Below are positions 1-13,500 of a stretch of 64,000 nucleotides of DNA, piece after piece. The stretch's first letter is position 1. Every line of letters begins with the position of its first letter. The stretch lies in assembly GCA_003991915.1 (NCBI GenBank), contig RQTK01000808.1:175491-239490 (forward strand), read 5' to 3'. This stretch comes from Elysia chlorotica. Its lineage: Eukaryota; Mollusca; Gastropoda; Plakobranchidae. Both the position numbers and the translations under genes were made by a program. The notes under the pieces are model-generated. The model did not search any database, was not told the DNA's origin, and saw nothing but the letters and a program-made list of their open reading frames with translations.

Positions 1-521
1 GAGGGTCAGCTCCATTCACTTAATTCAGAAGCACAGGGCTTCAAATTTTTTAGTAATTCTGCTAAGAACGCCAATGACAAAGCACAGAGTTGCTGCTGCT
101 ATGCAATAGTTAAGTTTGCATAAAGAAAGGGCTATAAATTATGAAATTAAGAATTAAAGTATTTACCAGCAAAGGGATCCTCTAAAAAAAAAAAATAATC
201 ACTCAATACATACAATGTTATGATTTGGTCGATTTCTTCTTTTAAAGAAAGAGCTTGACAGTGACATTTTCAAAACATTCAAGTACTTGGTTTGGGCTTA
301 ATCAACCAGCAATAATGAATGCACATCTTTTCCACAGAAAAAAAAAACTTTATGAGTATTGAAACAAGGGTCAGACATGATAGTTTACAATAGGGATAGT
401 TTTGAGTCCATACATTGTGTATGGTTTGCCTCAGGTTTCTGCAACAGTAATTCTGTTTAACATCATCTAATTTAAGTTTGTTAGTTTTTTTTTGGTTATA
501 TTCAAATTGTTGCAAGGATAC
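1..521 (-). other. Start of the last RALGAPA intron; terminal exon not in window
   Basis: No continuation of the conserved C-terminus (expected FYEERA-type sequence) was found on the minus strand in bases 1-521, so the stop-containing exon lies beyond the left edge. The donor at 521-514 reads GTATCCTT. Otherwise plain AT-rich sequence with short A runs. Confidence 0.6.
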
Positions 522-649
522 AATGAGTGGAAAAACGGCATGAGGGATCTCTTCAGTCGACTGGCGTTCACTGCAGTGGCTCTCACAAGCCCAGACAAAA
601 CATGGTGGTCCACGATCGCCCCATCAAACAACGGACCGAAAAATGGAAC
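522..649 (-). CDS. RALGAPA1: RALGAPA exon 43 (last visible exon)
   Basis: Residues 1903-1944. [20 protein letters not shown] and [16 protein letters not shown] match the C-terminal side of the catalytic domain. The acceptor is tgcgcag. The donor is TT|GTATCCTT, a U12-like 5' splice site; phase 2 would give the Phe of the conserved FYEERA expected next. Confidence 0.9.
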
Positions 650-3469
650 CTGCGCAATCATGAACATATTTATTTATTATCATACAAAATCCAACCAGAA
701 AAAAAACTAAATAATAAAGAACTTTACAAAAACTGCATATCACAAAATCCAACCAGAAAAAAAATCAATGACAAAGAACTTTACACAAACTGCATATCTA
801 CACTGTGAGTTTAACTCTATCCTCAGCAGATTTAGCGGACTTGTCTTGCGAGGGAAGCAGGTGATTGTGCTCACAGTAATATAGCTCTTATACACATAGT
901 TTTCATCAGCCTTAACCTATGTTTATCAGTTTTACGTCAAGAGTGACATATTAAACCAAACAGTTTTGGTCACAGACAAACTGCAGCCTTCAAAAAATCT
1001 GCTTTTACAGTTTTAGCCTGTGTCTCAGCTCATGCTTTTCACCTCTGTTCTTCCAACCGATTGACAAGGCATACAGGAATAAAGGTCGATTTATTGATCC
1101 CAGCAGAGGAAATTCAAGTTCGTCAATATTAAAAATTACATAAGAATTACATAAGAGACATAAGGCTTAAAAATTTTAAAAATCACAATATAGAAAAAGT
1201 TAAGTATCTGATTTAAGAAACATAGATAAAAATAGCATTAAATATACATAATCACAAATGCAAGATAAATCACATCAAATAAATTTGTAATATTTTGTAA
1301 TTTTATACCCGGAATTGCTTCTGGTTTATTAATTATCTTATTCAAACGATTCTTATCAGGACTATCAATACTCCCACCTCAGCATCAAATTTCTAAAGTT
1401 AACCTACTCTGAATGATAGACATGTAAAAAATGTGCAACAGCTTTTTGTCAACAAAAGAACGTAGCTCTCTTAGACAGTATAAACGAGAAGCCGCCTTTT
1501 TAACAACAGCATCTGTATTCAATCGCCATTCTGATTAAAACTTACTCCATGGTACTGAAAAGAATCAACGCTCTCAACTTCACTACCTTTTATTACAATA
1601 GGTGTGCACTGTGTGTTATGTTTCTAAAATCAATTACCATTTCTTTTGTTTTAATGCCGCAAAACGTCTCATTTTGTGGCGTCGAGACACATTTCTTTTG
1701 TTTTACTGACATTTAGTTCTAAGAAGTTTTCATCACACCAATTTATAAATTTATTAATTTCATGTCTGCATACGCTTCCCTTCAATTATGATATAATCAG
1801 AACTGTGTATTGAGGGCCTACCTCTGGTTTCCTGCAAATCTGTATGCGGTACAAGCCTGAGGGCATGGGGTAGATAATGATCACAATGTCGCCAAACTCG
1901 GTGGGGATGATCCCGCGTCTGTAGTCCCTGCTGTGCTCCGACCACACGATGTGGACTTCATCGTTGCCGAGATGGCGCATCTACCGACAAAGGCAAGATT
2001 CAGTCTCTAGTCTGCTACACACCTTTTATCTTTTGTACACTTGGGTTTTTTCCCCACAAAATGTTTTTTATTTTATTTTTCAACAACAAAGAACTAACCC
2101 TAATTGTACGTATAAAAGTACTGAATCCTGATTAGTATTGACGCAAAGCTTGAGACATGACAAGTTAAGCAATAGGCTTTGTGCTTCAAACTGCAACTGT
2201 ATATAACGCATGCTTTATGACTTGAGCTTACCTTGATATGCCAGTCACTGCCCGTGCTGGGAATGCGAGTCGACACGTGGAATATGACTTCACAGGTGGA
2301 GTTGGCCCAGTACGGCGCGGTGCAGCCCGTGGTTCTGTTCTGCTGAAGACCGCCGAGAAAGCCTTGGTGCGTCTCAAGATCAACCTGAATCAGAGAAACA
2401 ACATAAGCCAAAATGTGAGACAACTGCTTATTAAAGCCTAGCTTGAATTCCGTCCTATAGTATAAAGGGCAAGAGAAAACAGTCAAATTTACATAGAAAA
2501 GATTTAGTCTTGTCAACTTAGACAACAATTCCTTCCTCCGAGACCTGACCTTGCCAACACTTTGTATTCAACTTTAACACAGCTACAAAAAAACTGCTGC
2601 CTTTTTGTTCATGTCTCTAGGCAAAAGCTCTGAGCTGACTGGACTGCCCACCAACAACTAGAGAAGCTGTAGAAATGAAGGGACTGACCACCAACAACTA
2701 GAGAAGCTGTAGAAATGAAGGGACTGCCCACCAACAACTAGAGAAGCTGTAGCAATGAAGGGACTGACCAACAACTAGAGAAGCTGTAGCAATGAAGGGA
2801 CTGACCACCAACAACTAGAGAAGCTGTAGCAATGAAGGGACTGACCAACAACTAGAGAAGCTGTAGAAATGAAGAGACTGCCCACCAACAAATAGAAAAG
2901 ACATAGAAATGAAGAGACTGACCTCCCAGCCCAGGCCAGCCACAAAGTCCTCAAAGGCTCGGCTGGCGCTGTTGTTGGACAGGATGGAGTTCTTGTCCTC
3001 CTGGCCCTCGGCGATGTAGATCACGGCAAGCTTGTGGGTCTCGCGGCTGGTTTACAGGGAACACGAAAAATATCATTGAAAAATAGAGAAGTGTTCAAAA
3101 TGATGCATAGGTATCTAATTCAAAATTACCTTCATCCACATCTTGATAACTTCAGTTTAATTTCGTGGCTTTCAAAAAGTTGTTACAATAAAATAAATGA
3201 TAACTTTTGAGGGACACAGAACACAAGATTTTAAAGTATGTGTATAATGATTTTCATTTCAATTTACCTTTTCAAATAATTAATCAAATAACAACAATGA
3301 GAAAACAAAACAAAAATACATCCATACCATTTCTGGGCATCCAGATTTTTCACCTCTCTCAAAACTTTGTCATTTTTTCTCAGTAGATCAAAATGGCACC
3401 TGAAAGAAAAGAAAAAAAAATCATTTAAAGAATTATATTTCTTCAAACAAGCGTATTAAAACAAAATAC

Positions 3470-3530
<61 letters not shown>

Positions 3531-3695
3531 NNNNNNNNNNNNNNNNNNNNNNNNNNNNNNNNNNNNNNNNNNNNNNNNNNNNNNNNNNNNNNNNNNNNNN
3601 NNNNNNNNNNNNNNNNNNNNNNNNNNNNNNNNNNNNNNNNNNNNNNNNNNNNNNNNNNNNNNNNNNNNNNNNNNNNNNNNNNNNNNNNNNNNNNN

Positions 3696-3734
<39 letters not shown>

Positions 3735-4510
3735 CAACAATAACTATAGATGAATTAGCTAAATCAGCTGAATATAATGTGCCACAAAATTGTGTTCAAT
3801 CGAACAGTGATCTAAACATGGCAAATACCTATCTCTAATGCTATACTGAATAGCAATCTAAACCATCCACAATTATCTGTTGGGATTTTTTTTAACTCTC
3901 AAATGTGAAGATTTTTATACCGCACAGTGCACAGTGATATATTGTTCCAAATTAAAACGTGGATTGCAATTAAAATATGGAGCTTGCATGATGCATTATC
4001 AATTTTTGATTTGCACAGATGTGTTAAGATAATACTCATTATTAATTAAAGAATCCCATGGATGTTCTTCAGTTGCAGAATGAAAAATACAAACAAATCT
4101 AACATTTTTTAAGAGAAACTGATGCTCTATAAATATGATCAATGTGTGATGGCTATACCGTTTCTCCCAGGACAAAAGACCCATCTGGTCCAGCAACATG
4201 CGGCACATGTGGAAGGGCGACACTGGATCTTGACTCTCTGACGGCATTTCAGGCGGTGCAACCATGCTGGGAACAAATTACAAATTTGAAGGGAATTCAA
4301 CCAATAGCTTGGTTTAGTTTCTCTGGAATTTGGTGTACTAAAAAATTTTGTTAATTCAATTTATTTTGTCTTTGGGTCCAATTTAAAATCTTCATTTAAA
4401 AAAATATTGTTTTTGGCACATAAAAATGCATAAAGTAGTTGTAATTCTTCTAAAGGGACCAATTGTAATGCCAAACTGTACAACAGGAGTTTTAATTAGG
4501 ACTTTCAAAC

Positions 4511-4555
<45 letters not shown>

Positions 4556-7500
4556 TTTGAAATGTAAATCTAGTATGAACATTTTTGCCTGAAATTAAAA
4601 AGAACCGAAAGTTTAAAAAAAAGAAAATGTTTCAGAATAAACACCCATTCACAAATCAGCACTTGCTCTACTCGACAAAAAAAATATCAATAAAAAAAGG
4701 GTATTGTGTTCTAGTACCATCCATACAGTAAAAGCACATTGAACAGTTATTCAACAACACAGCCTATTGTTTCCATTTGAATTGTGCCCTTGAATGGTAA
4801 ATTCTTGCTATACTTTGGTCACGAGTAGAAGAAAGTAAGATTGCTGTGTCTGTATCTCCTGCATTATCTGATCTCCAGATCTCAGCCACATTGTTATTAC
4901 CTCTTGAGAGGACAAAACATCAAGTTCAATTTCCCCTTCACAATTAAAAAAAATATGAAGAACTGTCTTTGTGAATTCATTGCATTATCCTTTCAAATTC
5001 TCAATTTTGAAAAGTGGACATTATTTATTGTATACAGAGGAAGTACAAAATGTGCAACCCAGTGGACCTTAACAAAATGTGTCAAGAACTACAAAGACAA
5101 ATAAATATGATCAACATTGCAAGACAAAAATGATAGAGGAAAAACAAAAAGAGCTATGGCAACATTAATGAAAGCCAATTTCTATCAGGTGGTTGGAAAT
5201 AAAATCAAAGTAAAATTATAAATTAAATTAAGGTTTTGATTTCAACTTTATAAGTATAATTTAACCAGGGTTGGCCAGGCATCCTCTCTACATATTTTGC
5301 CTCAGTTTTCGTTAATTGCACCAGTATTATTACACAGTCCCTTTTTTTGATATGATGATCAATGTCTCAGTCAAAATAATGAGACAAATACTAGCTTACT
5401 TCATTTTGGCTGTTGATTATCATATTTGGAAGCAAGGGGTTTACAAAGTTTTAAAATATACTAAAAAGCATGGATAACAATTTTTTTTTTTTTGACAAGC
5501 ATTGGGCTCTTCTTCTTCTTACTATCACACATCTTATAGAATGAACCTTGGAAATCTAGTTGTTTCCATTAACCTTAAACTCTAAGAGCATCAATGATTT
5601 TTTAAATATATCAACCTCAAAGAATTTCTTTCTCAAACTCCTCTAGAACTGTTTTCATTCTAAATTATCCCAAAATTTCTCTAGACACTGAAACAAAACT
5701 AGGAGAAAAGTGAAAAATACTAATACTGCAAGTTATTTGAGCAATAAAGGAAAGATTAAATCTGGAGAATACAATTTTTATAGATGCAAGAATGGTTAGA
5801 TAGATACGTGTTACTGTCTCACCGTAATTTATAGATTTATCATCCTGTGCAACTGATCGTGTCTGATAAATGGGTTTTAGTCTATCACTATGGTTAGAAA
5901 GCAAGCAATACTGTAGGCTGGCCATATTTCCTGGCCTATCTATGTGAAAAGGCTCAAACAGTTTTAGGATGATGAATGCGCAAAGAGGTGGACTTTTGGA
6001 GTTGAATCTATATAATGATTTCAGATCTACAAAATGGTTCCCGTTGCCATTAAGTATGTTTCTTTTTACTTTACACTAAAAAAACTAAAATATGTCTAGA
6101 GCAATGGAATTGTTCAATCTCTTACTGACAGAGGTTTACAGAGGTGATATTGAAAAAAATTAAAATGAGCAAAGACAAATACTGCATTACTATAAAAAGA
6201 TTGCAATCTTCCCTTGGCATCTTACAATGTACTGTAGGATATTCAACATTTTGGCTATTTGTATATAAGGATCATGTCGCTTTCAGAGAATCCATGGATC
6301 TGCATTTATCACGGCAACAGCTGTTCATACAAAATGATTGCCTCATCTCCAACTCCTGCTACATTAAAACTACCCTTTAAGAGCCAAACAAATCCAAGCA
6401 GTGATGAGCAACACTGCTTGCGTTCCAAACGGTTTCTCTCAACAGTTAAAGCCAGATGCATTAAGAAGAAAGAATGGAACTTGAAAGAGAAAACTGGTCA
6501 AAATCAGTCACTGAGCATCATGGATATCGATTTCATGAAAGACTATGTTTTTCCAAACGTTTTTCGCTATGAGAATGTTATTTAAAAACTAGCTGGGATT
6601 CCCGGCTTCGCTCAGGTTTTGGGACACTGTACTGAAATAAAATGTTTTTTAAAAGTTATACTAATAGAGATATAGTTGAGTTTTGAGACACTGTGCGCAA
6701 CTAAAATGGTAAAACATATTGTAGAGATAGAAATTTAAAGCCAAAAAAACTTTAAAAATTAAAATGTGAAACAAATGGGTGCACCACTTAAAAGGGCATA
6801 TCAATAGTCTTGATAACTCACGCTATTTACAAGATTTCTTTGTAGACATTTCTTTTAGATTCATTTTTACCCCCTTTTTCGATGATAGTCGACGTAGATT
6901 CATATAGAATATTTAAATTGGGTTTAATGTTTTTAAACCCTGAAAGATCCCCATTCTATAGTATTAGAATTCAGTATTATAACCCGGGCAGAGCCCGCAC
7001 GTGAACATGTTGAACGGAAAAAATAAAAAAAATTATGAGTAGATCTATGAGTAGTAGAAATCTAGATCTATTTATTTGATTTATCTTTAAGATCCATGTT
7101 TATCCCCTTTTCGATGATAGTCGAGGTAGATCCAGATAGAATTTAAACTGCGCTCGAATGTTTTTAAACCCCGAAATATCCCCATTCGATAGATCTGGAA
7201 TTCTGTATCATAACCATAGCAGAGCCCTGCACGTGAACATGTCGAACGAAAAGACAAAAATATATTATATAGATCTAAAAGTGATAGTGTTGACATTGAA
7301 TGGGTTTAGGAAAACAATAATATAATAATGGATGTAGTAATGCCAAGAAATCTCAACTATTGAAATATTATAACCTTGGCAGAGCCCCACACCTATTTGA
7401 ACCTAGCCCGCCTTCACTTACGATTAGCTAACTGAGATAAAAAAAAAACCAGCAATGGCTGCTTGATCGACGAAGCAATTTCAATTTCTTAACTCTAATT

Positions 7501-10500
7501 AATTTAGATCGGGGCGAACGTTGGTCTCCGGGTCGGGAGAATCGCAGTCGGGAACTTTGTGTTTGTATGCAGTATTAAATGTGTTCTTGTATATGCGTGA
7601 AGAGTTGTGTGTTTGAAATCGCTCATTATATTTTATTATTATTATCATCACTAATTTTTATGTCACATATGTACAACTGGTGTATTTATGTATGTATGAC
7701 CACGAAAAATTTCCCTATGGGATAATAAAGGATTATCTTATCTTATCTTATCTTATCTTAAAAATAAACGAACCGGCCTAAAACATTCAAAACATTTCAA
7801 GGTACCAATATATCTATATTTCAAGTTTGTACCTTGAGTAGTTATGGCGGAGAAGCCTATCATAATTTCACTAGTTCACAAATATATAATAAGATACACA
7901 ATGCCCTTGTCCCATTCCAGACTCTTGAAAATTAAATGCATCGTATTGAATCATGACAAATCATTAAAAGGTTACTGGCACAGAATCAGAGAACACATTT
8001 AGACATTACAAGTTACAATCAAAGATAAATAAATTATGAAAATGTCAGAAAAATCTACATTTTTGAACTCGTGTATGAACCGACCAGAGATCCACTCATT
8101 TCAAAGTCTACAAAACCAAAAACAGGAGATAAAAAGTAAAACCTAACACTTCTCAAACAGTTTGGTGAACGGTCGTAGAAAGATTTTCACAAAAACTCTG
8201 ATCATTCATGTGACAGGAACACAGCCTAGATAACTGCATGGAAAGCCATTTGAGAGAGAGAGAGCAAAACATTGCATCCTTTGAGGAATTGGTTCAATAA
8301 AATAATTTTGAAGAAGCTTTGTACTCTACCACACTAAAATGATGTGTAGCTAAAACAAATTAGTTTATGACTTAATTTTTTAATAGTTTCACTTTGAGGT
8401 ACCGATCCTCAGTTTTGAATTTAGAAAAACACAGCACACAAAAAACAACAACAAAATTAGGAGAAAACATACTCTGTTGACACTCAAACATATAATATGT
8501 AGAACCAAAAGAGAAGAGCTATGGGGGGCAGTAAAATTAAAAATGATATAAACTGCAGGTTGAGATATATTGATAAGTGCATATATGTTCCAATATGAGA
8601 AATAAAATATGTGCCAGTACACGATGACCACTCACTGTTCGTTGTTCCTGGGTCGTCTTTGCAAGCACATAAAGTAAAACATTCATGTTCATAAAGGGTT
8701 CAAGTAAGATGCTTAGAAAGGCAAGAAACACATTTCAGTTTATCCGTCATACCCACGACAATTAAATTCCTAGCACTTTTAGTCTGCTAGCAGAAAAAAA
8801 AAAATTCATGTGTGAAAAAATGTAAAAACTAATGTTTTTATGTCAGACATTTACCCCTGTTCATTCTTCCACAATATCTTATTCTCTTTCTTCTTTGTCT
8901 CTTTATATTTCCATTTATCTTCCATAAAAAGCAGACAGATAAGCCTACAATGTTTAGGATATAAAATAACTAGATCACAACTCCTGAAACAATAATAAAG
9001 AAGCAGGGGTAAGTGAAATCTGCAAAAATAATTTCTGAAAAAAGCAGTCAGTACATTAACTTTCAGACACAGAACTCCTTTCTCCTTCAGTGCAAGATGG
9101 CGACAATTTTACAATGGTTCCATATTTAACTATCTATGGTTGTGTAGTAATCACTACGCATCTTAACTGTTCTCTACCTCTGCACTGTTATGTAGGATTC
9201 ATCACTAAGCATCCTAACTGTTCTCTACCTCTGCACTGTTATGTAGGATTCATCACTAAGCATCCTAACTGTTCTCTACCTCTGTACTATGTGGGATTCA
9301 TCACTAGCATCTTAACTGTTCTCTACCTCTGCACTGTTATGTAGGATTAATCACTACGCATCTTAACTGTTCTCTACCTCTGCACTGTTATGTAGGATTA
9401 ATCACTACGCATCTTAACTGTTCTCTACCTCTGCACTGTTATGTAGGATTAATCACTATGCATCTTAACTGTTCTCTACCTCTGCACTGTTATGTAGGAT
9501 TAATCACTACGCATCTTAACTGTTCTCTACCTCTGTACTATCAGGTGGGATTCATCACTATGCATCTTAACTGTTCTCTACCTCTGCACTGTTATGTAGG
9601 ATTAATCACTACGCATCTTAACTGTTCTCTACCTCTGCACTGTTATGTAGGATTAATCACTACGCATCTTAACTGTTCTCTGCCTCTGCACTATCAGGTG
9701 GGATTCATCACTACGCATCTTAACTGTTCTCTACCTCTGCACTGTTATGTAGGATTAATCACTATGCATCTTAACTGTTCTCTACCTCTGCACTGTTATG
9801 TAGGATTAATCACTACGCATCTTAACTGTTCTCTACCTCTGCACTGTTATGTAGGATTATCATTACGCATCTTAACTGTTCTCTACCTCTGCACTTTTAT
9901 GTAGGATTTATCATTACGCATCTTAACTGTTCTCTACCTCTGTACTATGTTGGATTCATCACTATGCATCTTAACTGTTCTCTACCTCTGCACTGTTATG
10001 TAGGATTAATCACTATGCATCTTAACTGTTCTCTACCTCTGCACTGTTATGTAGGATTCATCATACGCATCTTAACTGTTCTCTACCTCTGCACTGTTAT
10101 GTAGGATTAATCACTACGCATCTTAACTGTTCTCTACCTCTGCACTGTTATGAAGGATTAATGACAACACATTCTTGAAAGAGGCAATCCATTAGCTACC
10201 CACTTGTTGTCGGCGCGGTGTATCCTGCAGTGCTCCCGCTCGACTTCGCTCTGCTGGCCGATCGTGTGGGCCAAGCTCTGCTCCGCCGCCTGCGTGACGT
10301 CCTCAGACAGACGCGCCGCTCGGTTCAGGGGCTTGCCGGGACTCAGGAGGCACTCGGGGCTCGACTCGCCGATGTAGGCCAGCATCTGCAGGCATCGGGC
10401 ACAGTGGGGAGGGGGGTGGATTAGCTTGGAAATTGTTAGTCTTCAACTTTGTCTGGCGCTGCGAGCCACACCTATGACCTACATAACCCTCCTGGCGCCT

Positions 10501-13500
10501 CTCTGTCTACTATGTCTATTCTCCGCCTCTTCGCCTTTTTCACCGCAAGCACTATCGTATTGATATACGTGTTGTGCCATCAGTCTTGTTCAGTCTATCG
10601 ACTTGTAAATTTCGTCATAAAAGTATCTATAATCTTTGCATCGTCTTCTGTTCGTTCATTTGAAGTTTGTTAATAAACCTCGAACCCTAACTTAACCGCA
10701 ATATTATTGTAGCGGTACGTAACAGAAATGAAGAAAGAGTTGAAAGTTGGGAGTTCAGAGTTAAAAAGAAAAAAAAAGCAGAGCTGTAGGTCTCATAAAC
10801 CGTTTAAACTATTCAATGCATTAAAGATTCAGTGAAGAGACCCAGACAGAGTCTGTAAAGAAAAAAAAATTGCAATACAGATAGTGTTCTCAAAGATATC
10901 TACGTTGATGTTGATTCATCTATAAAAACAAAAAGAAGAATATTTGAAACTTTCTTCAACAGTAAACTTTTTCATTACTGACATATTCCTTTTTATAAAT
11001 GCCGACTGAAGTTCGTGAGGACAGTCAAATCAGTATGATATAATAAGTGCTAAGACAGATTGTAAAGATTCAATAAGAAAACAGGAGTTGTTTTTTTTAC
11101 AACATAGGATTTCTAAGAGGCTATAATGAAAGCCCTTGCCTGAGAGCAAACAATAGATCACAGGCTAAATATATGTATAGTTTTTGTTAACTGTAAGGCT
11201 GGCAGTCATAAACTAAATTTTCAAAACTGCAGTTTACAGGGTTCATTTAGTCAGCTACTGTTCGTATCATTATGAAGAAGTGAACCTCACATGGTTGAGG
11301 TTATCCCCATCCAGACCAACAACTTCGTGGTGGGGCAGCTGTCCGATGACGTGGGCCGAGTCTGGTTGTGCGGTAGAGCTGTTGGTCTCCTCCTGAACCA
11401 ACAGCGGTTCGAGCTCTCCACCAGCAGCCAGCCCCAGGAGGGTCTGGGCATCTGAGGAGGGGAGTAATTTTAGTGTTTTTGTGAATGCTTCAGTGCATTA
11501 AGTATTTAAATTAAAACCAAGGCTGCTAAAAATTGAAGGCCAAGTCAACAAAATGAACAAGGCGAACGCATTTTTGCACAACAAACAACAAAGGTAATAC
11601 ATGTAGTGATCTGTTTCTACTAAATTTTAGAAGACTTATAATAAAAAGTGTTCCTTAGCTTAAACTCAGCTTTCGAAGTAATGTGTCCTAACTGTGAACA
11701 TTCTCTTTAGGGTTTTGTTGGGTTTTTTTAATTTCACCAAGGACAAAAAATTTGCCATTTCTTGTTTATTCCCTTTCTTCGACTAAACATACAGTATCTC
11801 AATCTATGGAAATGAGTCATTTACCTTCATCAATTCTCGAAAATGTAAATCTTAGGCACTAAGTACAAAAAGAGGTTGGACTTCTATGTTATCTAGAAAC
11901 ATGCTGATATATATATTCAAAATATACTTGATCTTTGCACTTATTACTCCCGGTTCCTAAACTAGATGTAGATAAAGCCCTGTTTCCTAGACTAGATGTA
12001 GATAAAGCCCTGCTTCCTTTAACATAAATCTAGATAAAGCCCTGCTTCCTTTAACATAAATCTAGATAAAGCCCTGCTTCCGAGACTAGGTGTAGATAAA
12101 GCCCTGCTTCCTTTAACATAAATCTAGATAAAGCCCTGCTTCCTTTAACATAAATCTAGATAAAGCCCTGCTTCCTTTAACATAAATCTAGATAAAGCCC
12201 TGCTTCCTTTAACATAAATCTAGATAAAGCCCTGCTTCCGAGACTAGGTGTAGATAACTAGGTGTAGATAAAGCCCTGCTTCCTAGACTAGATGTAGATA
12301 AAGCCCTGCTTCCTAGACTAGGTGTAGATAAAGCCCTGCTTCCTAGACTAGGTGTAGATAAAGCCCTGCTTCCTAGACTAGGTGTAGATAAAGCCCTGCT
12401 TCCTAGACTAGGTGTAGATAAAGCCCTGCTTCCTAGACTAGGTGTAGATAAAGCCCTGCTTCCTAGACTAGGTGTAGATAAAGCCCTGCTTCCTAGACTA
12501 GGTCTAGATAAAGCCCTGCTTCCTAGAGATGTAGATAAAGCCCTGCTTCCTAGACTAGGTGTAGATAAAGCCCTGCTTATAGTAGCCCTGCTTCTTTGAG
12601 ATGTAGATAAAGCCCTGCTTCCTAGACTAGGTGTAGATAAAGCCCTGCTTATAGTAGCCCTGCTTCCTAGACTAGGTGTAGATAAAGCCCTGCTTCCTTT
12701 AACATAAATCTAGATAAAGCCCTGCTTCCTAGACTAGGTGTAGATAAAGCCCTGCTTCCTAGACTAGGTGTAGATAAAGCCCTGCTTCCTAGACTAGGTG
12801 TAGATAAAGCCCTGCTTCCTAGACTAGGTGTAGATAAAGCCCTGCTTCCTAGACTAGGTGTAGATAAAGCCCTGCTTACTCAGTCTTGAGGAGCCCTTGG
12901 TGCACCATGGCGGGCTGTAGAGCACGGAGTTCTCCCAGCAGTACTTGCCGCACAGGTCCCTGACGATGATGCGGCACACAGTTTTGGCCGTCATCAGTCC
13001 TGCGGTGACTCCGCCCCCCGGAGCATCCTGCCATCAATTATGGATGATGAAGCAAGTACATTGATAATATATACATATAAAAAGTGTACGTGTATATACA
13101 TATATAAAACAATTGTTACATTTATATACAAATATAAAACTATTGTTACATTTATATACATATATATAAAACAATTGTTACATTTATATACATATATAAA
13201 ACAATCTTTATATTTATAGACATATTTAAGCAATTGTTGTATTAATATACATAAATAAAACAATTGTTACATTTATATACATATATAAAGCAATTGTTAT
13301 ATTAATATACATTTTCCCTAGTGCATGGAGCCTCGGAAACCAGGAGGTGGATGAAGACTGGGAGCGACTGAAGCAGCTTCATGCATCGGTCCTTTTCTTT
13401 ACTGTCGCGGGCAGAAGACCTCAAGCAAGAGACAAGGGCAGGAACTTCCACACTGTATGTGCACTGCTCGACTAGAAGGAAACGGCACACCACTAGTTGT

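Noticed and set aside
60..120. Candidate terminal RALGAPA exon after a CTTAAC branch-like motif and AG near base 100
   Set aside because: The encoded residues (SSNSVLCHWRS and stop) do not resemble the conserved FYEERA C-terminus.
9090..9904. Open frames of repeated [12 protein letters not shown]
   Set aside because: Chance frames in the 51-base minisatellite (period divisible by three).
10449..10727. Possible solo LTR (TTAATAAACC near the end, starting TGT and ending ACA)
   Set aside because: No second LTR, primer-binding site or target duplication could be found.
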